From: Euprymna scolopes
Taxonomy: Eukaryota > Mollusca > Cephalopoda > Sepiida > Sepiolidae
Direction: 5' to 3'
DNA: 21,106 nucleotides
Assembly: GCA_024364805.1 (NCBI GenBank)
Contig: CM044499.1
Location: 54,808,000 to 54,829,105 of the forward strand
In this document: positions 1 through 9,659 of the stretch, piece by piece
How the letters are laid out: each line of letters starts with the position of its first letter
Numbering within the stretch: position 1 is the first letter of the stretch
Made by a program: the position numbers and the translations under genes
Notes under the pieces: generated by a model
Seen by the model: only the letters and a program-made list of their open reading frames with translations
The model's database searches: none
What the model was told of the DNA's origin: nothing

Positions 1-1020
1 GATTAAAACTCAGATGAGCACTTGCCATGAAAATAACGATGAACCAGAGACAGGCTCGCAACGTCTCTTCTGTTGGAAAGAGGTTGCAGGGAAGAGAAAG
101 GACATCCCCCACTAGGCTACGAGATCTATTATGAACTCTGTCAAAGCAGGATAAGCTGCTACTAGGAACTCCTGCCCAGATGTGGCAACAGTACTCCATC
201 CTTAGACGTACTTGGCTTTTATACAGGTAGCGAATTGCATGAGTAGTGAGATATCTTCTGAAGCGGTAGAAGGATCCCACCATCTTTCCAGCGACCTTTG
301 CAACAGACTTGATCAGCAGTGAGATAACGAACGATAACACGACTCCACCAGTTTTCCAGCAGGCTTGGAAACTGATTTGATATACGTGTTCAAGCTCAAA
401 TCAGAAGTAAAGGTCAAGCCTAAAGCTTGTCAAAACATGGAGCCTCCCGAAGACGAGAGCCATTCATTTCAGTTGATGCCAAACGCGGATCAGAGCATTG
501 GTGGTGGAAAGATAGAAGCTTAGTTTTAGATGCATTAAAATTAACCAGCCATCTTTTCCCCATTGCACTATGTTATCAAAATCAGAGGAGAGAGAATCAC
601 AGATAACTTGGTCGTTTGCGGCCTTTGAAGTGTTGCTTTAGATGGTGGTGTCGTCAGCAGAAATGTCTACGAATGATCTTAGGATGTGATTGATGTAGAT
701 CAGGAAGAGAGTTGGGCCCAGGATAGACCCTAGCCTTAATACTGTGAACTTCTGATTTCTGCCTATCAACCACTACTGTTATGAACCGATCAGAGAGAAA
801 TGACTTAATAATTGAAAGGACATTTCCAGCTTTACCGTAGCTGAAAATTTTGTGTAGACCTTTATGCCATGCCAAAAAGTAATAAAAAAGCAATCCATGT
901 GGTTTGAAATGCTACCAAAGACAAAATAAGTTACTTCTCTGTGATTAAACGCCTTAAAAATTGGTACAAACCTCTTTTTGTGCAGCCTGTAGGGTCTTTT
1001 GCAGTCAAAAAGAATCAAGA
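1..1020 (-). pseudogene. LINE (family 1) reverse transcriptase, decayed, runs off the window start
   Basis: Non-LTR retrotransposon ORF2 remnant of the Jockey/CR1-like kind, read on the minus strand. Around 893-654 the translation shows WHKGLHKIFSYGKAGNVLS, then SFLSDRFITVVVDRQKSEVHSI and a blurred form of the GVPQGSVLGP block; this is the RT palm region. Around 300-170 it shows IRYLYKSQV and RMEYCCHIWAG, the thumb and post-RT region, and near 60 the block that follows RRDVASL in such elements. Several frameshifts and stops separate these blocks, so the frame is dead. The FADD-type catalytic block near 650 is no longer clean. The last 200 bases match 5990-6200 closely, so both copies belong to one family. 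The 3' end of this copy lies outside the window. The 5' limit near 1020 is uncertain because only weak similarity remains beyond about 980. Confidence 0.85.
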
Positions 1021-1061
1021 AAAAATGTCTGCCTTTTCTCTTTATACACCTGAGAGTATGC

Positions 1062-2354
1062 TACGAGGGGTGTGCAATAAATAATGCCCCTGACCCACTT
1101 CCATGTGTCTGATCTAGCTGAAATTTTGCATGTGCAATAATTTATATCTCTACGATTTATGTGGCAAATTACAGCTCTAACTAATTGTGGTTTCTATTTT
1201 ACAGGTGTTTTAACTGAGTCAAGGGTGAAATGGGGCCTGTTGAATGTCGAGTAGTGATCCGGTTTTTGTATTTGAAAGGACGCACACCACAGGAGACTTT
1301 TGATGAAATGAAAGAAACTTATGGTGATAATGCCCATCATATGACCTTGTAAAACGCTGACATCGTGAATTCAAACCCGGCCGGAAGTCTGTGGAAACAG
1401 CTCCCAGACCTGGTCGCCCCCCCTTCTGCCATTGATGAGGCATCTGTCTGTCAAGTTGAGGCTGCCATTTTCGAAGATCGGCGCATTACTATTAACCAAA
1501 TAGATCAAGATGTCAAGATTAGTACAGGGTCTGTGAAACTATCATTCATGACCATTTGCATATGCATAAGGTGTCTGCCAGATGGATTCCCAGGTTGCTC
1601 ACACCATTCCAGAAGTGAGAACGCGTTGAGTGCTCGAGGATGAATTTGGAGATGTGCCAAGAAGATGAGTCAAAGTTTTTCAAAAGACTGATTACACAGT
1701 ATGAAACCTGGGTCCATCACTATGATCCAGTGACCAAAGCCCAGTCAATGCAGTGGAAGCACTTGATTTCACCACCTTCAAAGAAGGCAAGAGTGCAGCC
1801 CTCCACTGGCAAGGTCATGCTCACAGTCTTCTGAGACCAGGACGGAGTAGTGATGACAGATTTCCTGGCAAAAGGTACCACAATTACAGGAGCCTATTAT
1901 GCTTAACTTTTGAGGAAATTAAGGGAAGCTATCAAAATCAAGAGGCGGGGCAAGATCAGCAAAGGTACCCTCCTCCTGCAAGACAGCGCTCCGGTCTACA
2001 ACTCGCATGTCGCCAGATCAGAAGTACGGGCGTGTGGTTATGAAATCCTTCCCCATCCTCTCTACTCTCCTGACTTTGCACTCTCTGACTTTCACCTCTT
2101 CCAAGCCATGAAGTAGTTTTGTAAAGGAAAGCGTTTCCCAGATGATGCAGGTTTGATTTCTGAAGTCACGTCATGGTTGGAGGACCAACCTGGGGTGTTC
2201 TACAGAAACGGTCTCCAGCTGCATCACCCGATGGGAGAAATGCATGACTCTGGGTGGTTCCTATGTAGAGAAAGACTAATAACTGTGCCAAGTTTCGTTG
2301 CTCTACTTCTATAGGAAGTGGGTCAGAGGCATTACTTATTGCACGCCCCTCGTA
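1062..2354 (+). mobile_element. Mariner (Tc1/mariner, DD34D) transposon with both terminal inverted repeats
   Basis: The two ends, 1062-1102 and 2314-2354, are inverted repeats of 41 bases with three mismatches. Both outermost dinucleotides are TA, the target duplication known for this superfamily, which puts the element itself at about 1064-2352. It encloses one transposase-like coding region on the plus strand. About 1.29 kb is the usual size of a complete mariner, so the element looks full length although its gene is dead. The right flank is fossil Ty3/Gypsy integrase sequence and the left flank is LINE-derived, so it inserted into an already repeat-rich area. Confidence 0.93.
1230..2279 (+). 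pseudogene. Mariner transposase, DD34D, inactivated
   Basis: The product would cut and paste the surrounding element at TA sites. The ATG at 1230 opens MGPVECRVVIRFLYLKGRTP, the N-terminal helix-turn-helix region of mariner transposases; a PRPGRPP-like linker follows near 1405. The catalytic blocks are HHYDP (about 1705-1720), LLQDSAPVYNSH (about 1970-2010) and YSPDFALSDFHLF (about 2060-2100). Exactly 34 residues lie between the second and third aspartates, which defines DD34D. The C-terminus reads RWEKCMTLGGSYVEKD and stops at 2277-2279, giving about 349 codons, the normal family length. The frame shifts near 1340, in a C run near 1418, near 1537 and near 2215. In-frame stops lie near 1610, at 1832, near 1901 and at 2114. 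The second catalytic motif reads QDSAP where active mariners usually have HDNAP. It cannot make a working enzyme. Confidence 0.9.
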
Positions 2355-2710
2355 TGAGGGACGCCACATCCACTCTATTGGTTGAGATTGTCAGAGAGCA
2401 TTTTTCGGTTTACGGGGTTCCTGAGGAAGTAGCCTCTAATGGTGGTTCACAATTCACAACTACTGCGTTCAGAAACTTCTTAGCATCCCGGGATGTCCGA
2501 CATCGGCTCTCTTCGGTAGGATATGCATAGTGAAACGGGGGGGGGGATCGATGTGAAGATAGAAAAACGTATCATTCGGAAAAACATTTCATTCCAAGAG
2601 TCTTTCAACACTAACGCTGTAGTTAAAACGATCCTCGACTATCACAACACTGATCCAAAGAAACAAACGATGGAGCACATAAGGTCGGATTGTAAAGCCC
2701 AAAAACTTAA
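2355..2710 (+). mobile_element. Fossil Ty3/Gypsy LTR-retrotransposon fragment, integrase core
   Basis: Translations in this stretch resemble the second half of a Gypsy-type integrase core and the sequence just after it: YGVPEEV followed by GGSQFTTTAF, then RHRLSSVGYA, and further on a region like the LDYHNTDP block. No LTRs, gag, protease or reverse transcriptase were seen near it, so this is a small piece of an old element. It is broken, with a few breaks, and probably ancient. The mariner at 1062-2354 sits immediately upstream and may have inserted into it. Confidence 0.75.
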
Positions 2711-3210
2711 GGCGGTACACTGTTAAACTGCTTAGTTCAGGCAAAACTTCATTGATCAACAGACGCTTCTTACGTCAATGCATGCCAATCAATCATCCTT
2801 ATCACCTATCTAGTTTCCTATCAAAAAAAATCACCCGCAGAAACACAGTACACCTCTACTAATGAGACCCATGCTGTGAACTTTACAGAACACGTAGTAA
2901 CCTGCCTTGGACTTCTGCCTTGAAAAGGGTTCCAAGAGCACTGCAAGTACTGATGAACCGGTACTAATTGGCGAACCTGTCACCTGAAGTCATAGAATTG
3001 TGATATGCGCAAAGAAAAACGGCCCACTAAGAAGATCAGTCGATCTTCATTCGTTGTCGAATGCTCTTGTTTTGCTTGCTTGACTATCAAGATTCCATTT
3101 GACTAACAAAGGTCTTGTTAATAGATAAGGCTGTACTCTATTTGGGTAGCAGTTGTTTATTGTCTACTGACAATGGACAAGGCTTGAAAGAGGTAAATAC
3201 AGAACAATTA
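2711..3210. other. Unassigned stretch after the integrase fossil
   Basis: No open frame, RNA gene or repeat copy recognisable from this window was found. Part of it may be further decayed remains of the Gypsy element, but no motif supports that. Confidence 0.4.
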
Positions 3211-3214
3211 GAAT

Positions 3215-3430
3215 TACACAATAATAATCTTATAGATCAAAAAAGCGGGGCTGAAGGAGACTTGTACCTCAATGGAAGGAGGTGACGGGAAGTAATTCCA
3301 CAAAACTTTATCTTTTGGAATGCGTATGAAACTACGTGCGTTTATCAACGCTAAAAACTTTACTTTCTTGAGCCTATGTGGAAGCATGAACTTATTGGAC
3401 GATGGAGATGTGGAGTTAATCACTTGAACT
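3215..3430 (-). pseudogene. Possible C-terminal end of a LINE reverse transcriptase
   Basis: The minus-strand translation contains PHRLKKVKFLALINARSFIR followed by PKDKVLWNYFP and IEVQVSFSPAFL. This resembles the pattern at the end of LINE ORF2 proteins, in which a basic stretch leads to a block like SFFPRTVPLWNSLP and a short hydrophobic tail. The order and spacing fit, but identity to the other LINE copies here is low, so it would be a different family. A chance open frame of 69 codons is the alternative. Confidence 0.4.
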
Positions 3431-3434
3431 CGTT

Positions 3435-4640
3435 TGTATTTGTTTTCTTTTTAAGATGTTGATTGGCTTTGACGACATATCTAAAGTCTTGATCTTTTTG
3501 TCAAACATATGCTTGCAGTATTGTCACTTAATATGAAAGTGAGATTCTTCCGGCTTAAAATAAAAAGCCTGATTTTTCAAACTGGGTTTATTTTGAATTC
3601 GGATATTGAGTAGCAAGTTTTAACAGCAACTGCAGAGTGGTGAGTTTTTAATAGCAGTGTGACAAGTTTTGAATACTCAATTTTGAGAGTGTAGAATCAA
3701 GAATCAAGAACGCGCTTACCTTCCCTCTCCACCATGATGGACCATTTAACTAATTTTAACATATTTATTCAGTAGCAATTAGTGGTATGCTAATTGCCAT
3801 TGAGCCAGCCTACAATTAGTCAGGGATAGTGGATTGTTCTATTTTGAGGCGCCTGATTGGCTAAACATGCCGGGAGGGGCAGGTGCCACTCTACAAATGC
3901 CAGCTGCTCTGTCATTCAGGGGTTCTACTGTTCTAGACTTCTGCCAGGAACTACCCTCTGTCAATTATCGCATCCATTCAGCACATCTTTATTGGATTAG
4001 CTGGCTCACCCTAGCAATATTCTACAGAGAGAAGTGTGTCGTATTTAACCGCGGAAATTGTTACTTGAAAGCAAAGCAATATTAATAGTCCATCAAGGCA
4101 AGTGTAGAACAGTTAACACTTGATTGTTTTAACCACATCAAACAAAATAAAATATCGCTAGTAGTTATAATACTATTTAATTAGTACATAAATTTTTGGA
4201 GTTTGTCTCTGTTTTATATATTTATTTCGTTTTGCAAACTTACTTTGTGTTAATTCAAAGAGTCAAACCCGAGCTCAATTGATGTAATAATGGTTCACAT
4301 TCATTGTCTGTTTTTATTTTTCTTCCATCGTCGTTTTCAAAAAACCAAGGGCGCCTCCCTAGGAATTACTACACTACTGTGTGTATGAGTGTTTGTATTT
4401 TCAGCTAAAAATCAAAAACTAAAAAACAAAAACCAATAATGTTGGTATATTCTGATGAGTGTTGCCTTGGGTGAATAATAATTAAATTTCAGAAAAAAAT
4501 ACTGAGGTCAACTGGGCTAAGTTTTGTCGGAGAGCTGGTGTCAGGTTTTCAGTTATTTTCTTTACTAATTTAGAAACAAAATGTCAACTCATTCCACGAG
4601 GAGTGTATTATATGCAGGTAAGTTGTATGTGTGTATATGA
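3435..4640. other. AT-rich non-coding stretch, nothing firm
   Basis: The only open frame, 3834-4085 on the plus strand (83 codons), has no recognisable domain, signal peptide or conserved motif. The same part is less AT-rich than its surroundings and contains GATTGGCTA, a CCAAT-box-like string. I see no other structure. Confidence 0.35.
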
Positions 4641-4649
4641 GCAAAGGAA

Positions 4650-4885
4650 AAAATGGGCTTGACAAAGAAGAAGAGGGGGGAGAGAGAGTCGGAAAATGAG
4701 GGAGGGAAGAAAAAGACAGAAAGATATAGAGGGGTAAACATATAGAATTTTTAATAGAAATATAATACACTTTTGCCTCAGGCAACGCTGGGTAACCTTG
4801 CTGGTGTATGAATAAAATATCATTGTATGAAGTTATAAGGTTTTGCATGCACACACACATATGAGAGAGAGAGAGAGGGAGTGCT
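4650..4885. repeat. Purine-rich low-complexity tract, AC/AG runs and a GGCAACGCTGGGTAACC motif
   Basis: 4668-4735 is a purine-rich run of GA, GGGA and AAGA units. 4850-4878 is a short AC run followed by an AG run. Between them, near 4780, is GGCAACGCTGGGTAACC. A related string occurs in opposite orientation near 5440 (GGCGTTACGTGGG) and a weaker one near 8955 (AGCGTTACATGGGGC). This suggests a dispersed element with a palindromic GGCGTTGCCCGGG-like end, but I cannot name the family. Confidence 0.5.
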
Positions 4886-4889
4886 CCTC

Positions 4890-5430
4890 CACTAGGGCGT
4901 TGGCTCTTCAAATCCACTTTCCGACACTTGTGTCACATCTTCTTGCCGTGGGGGAGAGGTAAATTTCTTAAGCAAGTGTAGCACTAGAACAGATACTACA
5001 TTTGCAAATCGTATTTGCGTGTATTTTTCATTGAATGACAACAACAAAAAAAGCTTATTACTTCAATATTTTATGACGTCATAAAGATCTCTTCCAGATG
5101 GCCTCAATCTGTTTTTAGTGGATGAATTTTTGTGGCATCATCTCGTGTGCATGGAGACAAGCAAACAAAATTCAGAGCTTTAATAGTATATAAAGATATT
5201 ATATATGTATATAGTAACTTATATTTTGTAACATTTATCATTTATCCCAATAAGTTTTTTGTAATGTTTTTATACTTACATCTAACCGTTTCTATATGGA
5301 ATGCTTATTATAAACGAAAGAGAATATTGTCAGTGATAGTAATATTATTAAACCAGTACCTATAGAAAGAAAGAGAGGCCGATATGGTTAACAGAAAGAG
5401 ACACATTTTGTCTTATTATTCTTTTATATA
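4890..5430. other. AT-rich non-coding stretch with a palindromic CRE-like site
   Basis: 5071-5084 is the perfect 14-base palindrome TTATGACGTCATAA, containing the CREB/ATF core TGACGTCA. No gene adjoins it, so function is doubtful. The remaining sequence is AT-rich; its 77-codon frame at 5132-5365 is low complexity and unconvincing. Confidence 0.35.
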
Positions 5431-5433
5431 TAA

Positions 5434-5855
5434 CTAGCGAGGATGCTCGGCGTTACGTGGGTGCTTGGAGGTGTGGGTTGAGCAAAAAAAAGAAAGTAAA
5501 GAAAAAAAGTGGTAGTAGGCAGGTAGGCTCGAACCCATACCGCGAAGGGAGAAAAAAAACGTGAATAAAACATATCGTGTTTGCTGTTGCGGCCATCGCC
5601 AAACCGGAAGTGACACAGATTTAAATTCAGGATAGACAATCGAAAAGAGGGGCTGGCTTTTCAAAATATCGGCGAAAAAGTAACCCCTCCCTGTAGAAAA
5701 GTGTCCAGTTGAGGGTGAAGGAATTAACATTTTTAGACAATTCTTCGCTATTTGTCGTCCGAAGGGTCGAGCTTCAAAATGATACCGATCTCGTGAAAAT
5801 CTGTCGCCTTTGTCGAAAGTCTTGGGCAGACATACAAACATATATACATACATGC
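5434..5855 (-). repeat. Unclassified interspersed repeat with a tRNA-like B-box
   Basis: This block is less AT-rich than its flanks and abuts the truncated end of the LINE fragment at 5856-6205, so it probably replaced or inserted into the LINE 3' part. On the minus strand at about 5540-5520 it reads GGGTTCGAGCCTACC, which fits the Pol III B-box pattern GGTTCRANNCC. It ends near 5440 in AACGCCGAGCATCC followed by an AT run. A long minus-strand open frame (199 codons) runs across this block and the LINE fragment; I regard it as accidental because it joins unrelated pieces and keeps no protein motif. A tRNA-headed SINE is possible but no A-box was identified. Confidence 0.4.
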
Positions 5856-6205
5856 TTTGTTTATGGAATCTACGTTTAGGTTTAGGCACAGATAAAGAGT
5901 GGGAGAAATTATTGATAGTGGTTTCAGTTAGACGAGTGTTTCTCGTGAAAGTTTTGCGAGGTGGCGGGCATAGATTGTAGCTCAGATGAGCACTTGCCAT
6001 AAAAATAACAATAAAATAGAGACAGGCTCGCAAGGTCTCTTCTGTTGGAAAGAGGTTGCAGGGAAGAGAAAACGGATTCCCCCACTAGGCTACGAAGTCT
6101 ATTTTGAACTCTGTCAAGGCAGGATAAGACTTTGTAGCAGCTCCTGCCCAGATGCGGCAACAGTACTCCATCCTTGGACGTACCTTGCTCTTAAAAGGTT
6201 AGAAG
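5856..6205 (-). mobile_element. LINE (family 1) fragment, C-terminal part of ORF2
   Basis: The minus-strand translation reads LSCLDRVQNRLRSLVG, then LQPLSNRRDLASLSLFYCYF and GKCSSEL. This is the conserved post-RT block that in intact copies follows MEYCCHIWAG. Bases 5990-6190 align closely with 30-230 at the window start. The 5' end is truncated near 6205, as usual for target-primed reverse transcription. The 3' part breaks off near 5856 just after the codons for LNLNVDSINKAC, the position that reads NVDSMNKASFLRTARLWN in the copy at 17131-17425. The frame contains at least one shift. Confidence 0.85.
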
Positions 6206-6490
6206 AAGCAAAAATTAATTTGCTTGGGGGGGGGCAATAATTTTAAGGAAATATTAAAAAAAAAAAGGATTCAAAGAATTTTTTATTTGTTTTTTTTTAT
6301 ATAAATGTAATTCAGTGCGCCGCTTTGTGATTGGCTTATCAGCGTGTTACATCCCACAACAGCTAAACTCGAGCTTATGCTTGGCCTAATCCGGCTGTTG
6401 ACGTCACGCTCCGGTCAAAGTCGAGCAAACGCTGAGGTACGTTTGGTTCACAATATGCATAAATACCAAATTATAATGGACATTTTGGGG
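6206..6490. other. Non-coding stretch with CCAAT-like and CRE-like strings
   Basis: Contains a G run at 6226-6234, A and T homopolymers, GATTGGC near 6330 and GACGTCACG near 6400. The less AT-rich part, 6310-6440, could be a decayed promoter-like segment, but no transcript-like structure follows. The 67-codon frame at 6344-6547 runs into the LINE tail and is not a gene. Confidence 0.3.
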
Positions 6491-6491
6491 A

Positions 6492-7035
6492 GTTTTTTTA
6501 AATTTTTTTTACATTTTCACCCCAAACAAGGCACAGTGCCACTTTGATGTAGGGGGTTACTATTAGTAACGTAAGTTGCGGGATACTATGAAGGGAGTTG
6601 AGCAGCAAGACGTCTGTTCACATTACACTTGAACTTCTGCATGTCAGTACAGTTGGGGAAGCAGAATCCCGGAAGGGAGTTCTAAAGTCAAGCAGTTCTG
6701 AGGAAGAAACTATTAGAGTAAAAGACTTATTTACATCTAGGACCTCTACTGTGTAGGGGTGGAACTTTGCTGCTTGTCAGGTTTTTCGGGAGGTTTATGT
6801 CGAGGAAGTACAAAGGCTTATAGTTTATCGGAGCATCCACTATTAAAATTCTTGTAAAACAGGCAGAGGGATGCAACATTTTGTCAATGGGACAGAGATT
6901 GAAGCTTAGATGGCAGTTCAGGACCTATCAGGTTGGCGACTCTCTTTTGAACCCTGTTTAGGAGTGAGAGATTAGTAGCAGATGCACAATCCCAAATGTG
7001 ATAATAATACTCTATACATGGGCGAATGGTGGCCT
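6492..7035 (-). mobile_element. LINE (family 2) 3' end, first segment of a split copy
   Basis: This segment is collinear with 19790-20280 and closely similar to it. Read on the minus strand it runs from the post-RT block through the C-terminus to the 3' untranslated tail, which includes GTGCCTTGTTTGGGGTGAAA followed by an A-rich end at about 6492-6512. The alignment stops abruptly at 7035 and resumes at 8463 for another 25 bases (GGCCTTATAGAGGTACAGGA), showing that this copy was split by the insertion at 7036-8462. The LINE itself is 5'-truncated at about 8487. The frame is decayed. Confidence 0.87.
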
Positions 7036-8462
7036 AGGTGTATCAGAATTTTGAGGGAATTTTTGACACCCCTAACCCGAAACTGCATATAAAATATAAA
7101 AACATCGTAATATCGCTGTTTACAGTGGGTTGTTTATTTTCTTTATGGAATATATTTCCAAAATAAACTATTAAAGTTGTTTAAAAAATAATAGAAATAT
7201 TATTTTTTATTTAAAAAAACAGTCTTTACAAAATGTTTAAAAAATGCCGGCGCTCCTTTATGCGGCCATTTTTTTTTTTACGTAATGAAATCAATTGAAT
7301 TTTACGAGTTAAATAATTTTCCATTTTTAAACTTTAAAAATCTATCAAAATTTTTCTATTGGTTAAATTTTTACCATGTTTACAGGGTCAATGTGAAATC
7401 TTTGCTCTTTCCAATAAATCAAATTTGATATTTTAGAGAAACGTTTTTTGTTAAATTCACCCCCGATTTTGAAATGTCTATTAAAATTTATATAATTAAT
7501 TTACTCACCCAAATTTAATATATCACAAATTGAAAACGATCAATAAATAAAATATTCTAATTTAAAACAAAAAAAAAAGTGTTTTTTTTTTAAATTTACC
7601 TGTAAAGTCCAAAGTGTGAAACCTTTTTTAAACCACGTTGATTTTTTTTTTTTAATGAAAGCTCATGTTATGCTTATATCGTCAAATAAATACTGGACGG
7701 TGCCGACAATTTTTTCTATTGCATTCAATGTTTTCTTTTTTTAGATATTTAAAAAATTTCACTCGATAAAGTAGAAAGAAAATATAATAATCAAAAACTC
7801 GTGTATTTCATTAAGAGAATTTAAAAAATCAGTTCATTGGATTATTTGTATAACGGAAAAAAATTATAAGTGAATGTGCGCTTTTTTTTTAACTACGGAG
7901 AACCAAAAATACTAACTTTGGTTAACAGCACGCAATAAAAAAAGAGACATTAATTATGTCCTTTTGACGAATCCGTATTTTATCTTTTCCAGATAACGAG
8001 GAGCAGCGATTTTACCGAATGCCGCGCAAAGGGGTACGAAATTGTGATTTTCTGCTACCCTTGCTTAAAAAAATAATTTTATTTTAAAAAAATACATGGA
8101 ATATAAAATATAAACATGGACAATTCTTAAAAATAAACAATTGAAGCACCCATTGCTTGTTCTTTTTTTTTTTTTTTACAGGTAAGTGATTTTTTGGCAT
8201 TGATATATATTTAAGACATTTTGGTATCAGTTAAAAATTGTGGAATTTCGTGAAATCTTTTTCTTAGAAAACCGATGAAAAAAAAATTGGATTTTTTTCG
8301 ATTAAACGTTTTATTATTTTAAAATTTAGTCTTTCCTCATTTTATTGAGAGAAAAAATTACAATTTTAAATTACATTTTCATATTGGTTATAAGCTTCGA
8401 AACAGAGACAGTCTAATATAATCAAATGTTTATTCGTTTTCAAGGCGGCTTCTGGTACTCCT
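7036..8462. mobile_element. AT-rich non-autonomous DNA transposon-like insertion with short terminal inverted repeats and 11-bp target duplication
   Basis: The insertion begins AGGTGTATCAGAA and its other end, reverse-complemented, begins AGGAGTACCAGAA: 11 of 13 terminal positions match. It is flanked on both sides by AATGGTGGCCT (7025-7035 and 8463-8473). The unbroken paralogue near 20275 has this segment only once, so it is a target-site duplication. The interior is very AT-rich, with many A and T runs and no credible open frame, so it could not move itself. An 11-bp duplication fits Mutator-like (MULE) elements, known to make 8-11 bp duplications, but the short inverted repeats do not identify a superfamily. 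The insertion is younger than the LINE copy. Confidence 0.7.
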
Positions 8463-8487
8463 AATGGTGGCCTTATAGAGGTACAGG
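8463..8487 (-). mobile_element. LINE (family 2) split copy, second segment and 5' truncation point
   Basis: GGCCTTATAGAGGTACAGGA here continues the LINE alignment interrupted at 7035. The paralogue at 20275-20305 carries the same bases in one piece. Similarity ends at 8487 and unrelated sequence follows, so this is where reverse transcription of the copy stopped. Confidence 0.8.
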
Positions 8488-8552
8488 ACAGTTGTTGTGT
8501 CTGCTCCGATGATTAGCACTTGTTGTGAAAAAGAGGAAGTAGGATAGCAGAT

Positions 8553-8715
8553 AGGGGAGATGATGACGTCAGTTTTTTCAGGGGGGGGTATCATCATTCT
8601 CGCATATGCAGTGTTTGGTATTGAATTCGTCTGGCACTGACCAGGCTCGACGTTGTTTAACGAGAACGGGTGTTCAATATTAATATGTTGTATATTGTGT
8701 ACGACTTTGTGCAAC
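8553..8715 (+). repeat. Unclassified dispersed repeat, copy X
   Basis: A diverged partner lies at 18918-19085 on the same strand. Shared blocks include GGGGAGATGA, a GGTATT block and ACTGACCAGGCTCRACGTTG followed by YTTAAC. No A-box/B-box pair, inverted repeat or coding capacity was recognised. Similarity is concentrated in the blocks, as in a short structured element such as a SINE or an RNA-derived pseudogene. Confidence 0.55.
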
Positions 8716-8719
8716 CTAG

Positions 8720-9085
8720 ATATAAAATATGGCTTTCAACGTCCAATTTGACCTGTAATCGGGATCTGGTATCAGTTTAGCTTTAAATCCATTCGTTATT
8801 TAGCTAGTGTACCCTTTTGCTTTTATGTTCGTATCATAGATTAAAGCTGATTATTGTTTTCTGTTTTTTCGTTTTTACCTGTTCAAGTCTATCACAAAGC
8901 CACAAGTTCCGGATGCTCTTCTCGATACGTATCTCATTTTAGCAGAGCCTCCTAGCGTTACATGGGGCAAAACTGTAACCTTTATATCTTTATCTGTCTC
9001 TCTATTTGTCTATCAGCCGACAGACATACAAACAGAAAAAATGTCCCTTGTAATATAAGAAGACTAGACCCTTGACATTTTGCCG
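8720..9085. other. Non-coding stretch before the minisatellite
   Basis: No gene seen. AGCGTTACATGGGGC near 8955 and CAGCCGACAGACATACAAAC near 9015 look like the end of a dispersed element of the same style as the block near 5440, but the evidence is weak. Confidence 0.3.
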
Positions 9086-9655
9086 CAGATCCCACAATAT
9101 TATTGTTATAAATAAATTAAAAGTAAACTGAAAATACATTTTATAAAAGTACAGGCGCAAACAGAGACCCCACAATAGTATTATGATTAAATTTCAAGTA
9201 AAATGAAAATCGTTTTTGATGTACGGGTACGAACAGAGACCCCACGGTATTATTGCTGTGAATAAATTACAAGTAAAATGCAAATTCCGTTTTATAAATG
9301 TACAGGCGAGAACAGGGCCCCACATTATTATTGTTATGAATAAATTATAAGTAAAATGCAAATTTCTTTTTATAAATGTACAGACGAGAACAGAAGCCCC
9401 ACAGTATTATTGTTATGAATAAATTACAAATAAAATGCAAATTCCTTTTTATAAATGTACAGACGAGAACAGAGACCCCACAGTATTATTGTTATGTTAC
9501 AAATAAAATGTAAATTTCTTTTTATAAATGTACAGACGAGAACAGAGACCCCACAGTATTATTGTTCTGTTACAAATAAAATGTAAATTTCTTTTTATAA
9601 ATGTACAGACGAGAACAGAGACCCCACAGTATTATTGTTATGAATAAATTGCAAG
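9086..9655. repeat. Minisatellite of about 79-bp units, seven and a fraction copies
   Basis: Each unit carries ACAGTATTATTGTTATGAAT, a block with AAATAAAATG, TTTTTATAAATGTACAGACG and GAACAGAGACCCC. Two adjacent units (starting near 9479 and 9552) share the same 6-base deletion, leaving units of about 73 bp. Units on the left are clearly diverged and those on the right nearly identical, so the array grew or was homogenised from the right side. No frame stays open across the units, so this is not a protein repeat. Confidence 0.93.
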
Positions 9656-9659
9656 AATG

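Noticed and set aside
3834-4085. 83-codon plus-strand frame starting MFYFEAPDWLNMPGG
   Set aside because: No recognisable motif, no splice-like context and no supporting neighbour; length is within chance expectation.
4570-4917. 115-codon minus-strand frame
   Set aside because: It reads through a purine-rich low-complexity tract, giving Ser/Pro/Leu-rich text typical of such DNA.
5434-6033. 199-codon minus-strand open frame
   Set aside because: It crosses a boundary between an unclassified repeat and a LINE fragment, has no domain, and is out of the LINE reading frame over most of its length.
7183-7208. AT-rich hairpin inside the 1.43 kb insertion
   Set aside because: A/T-only inverted repeats are expected by chance in sequence of this composition.
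9086-9655. CRISPR-like array
   Set aside because: Whole units are repeated without unique spacers, and the context is eukaryotic; it is a minisatellite.
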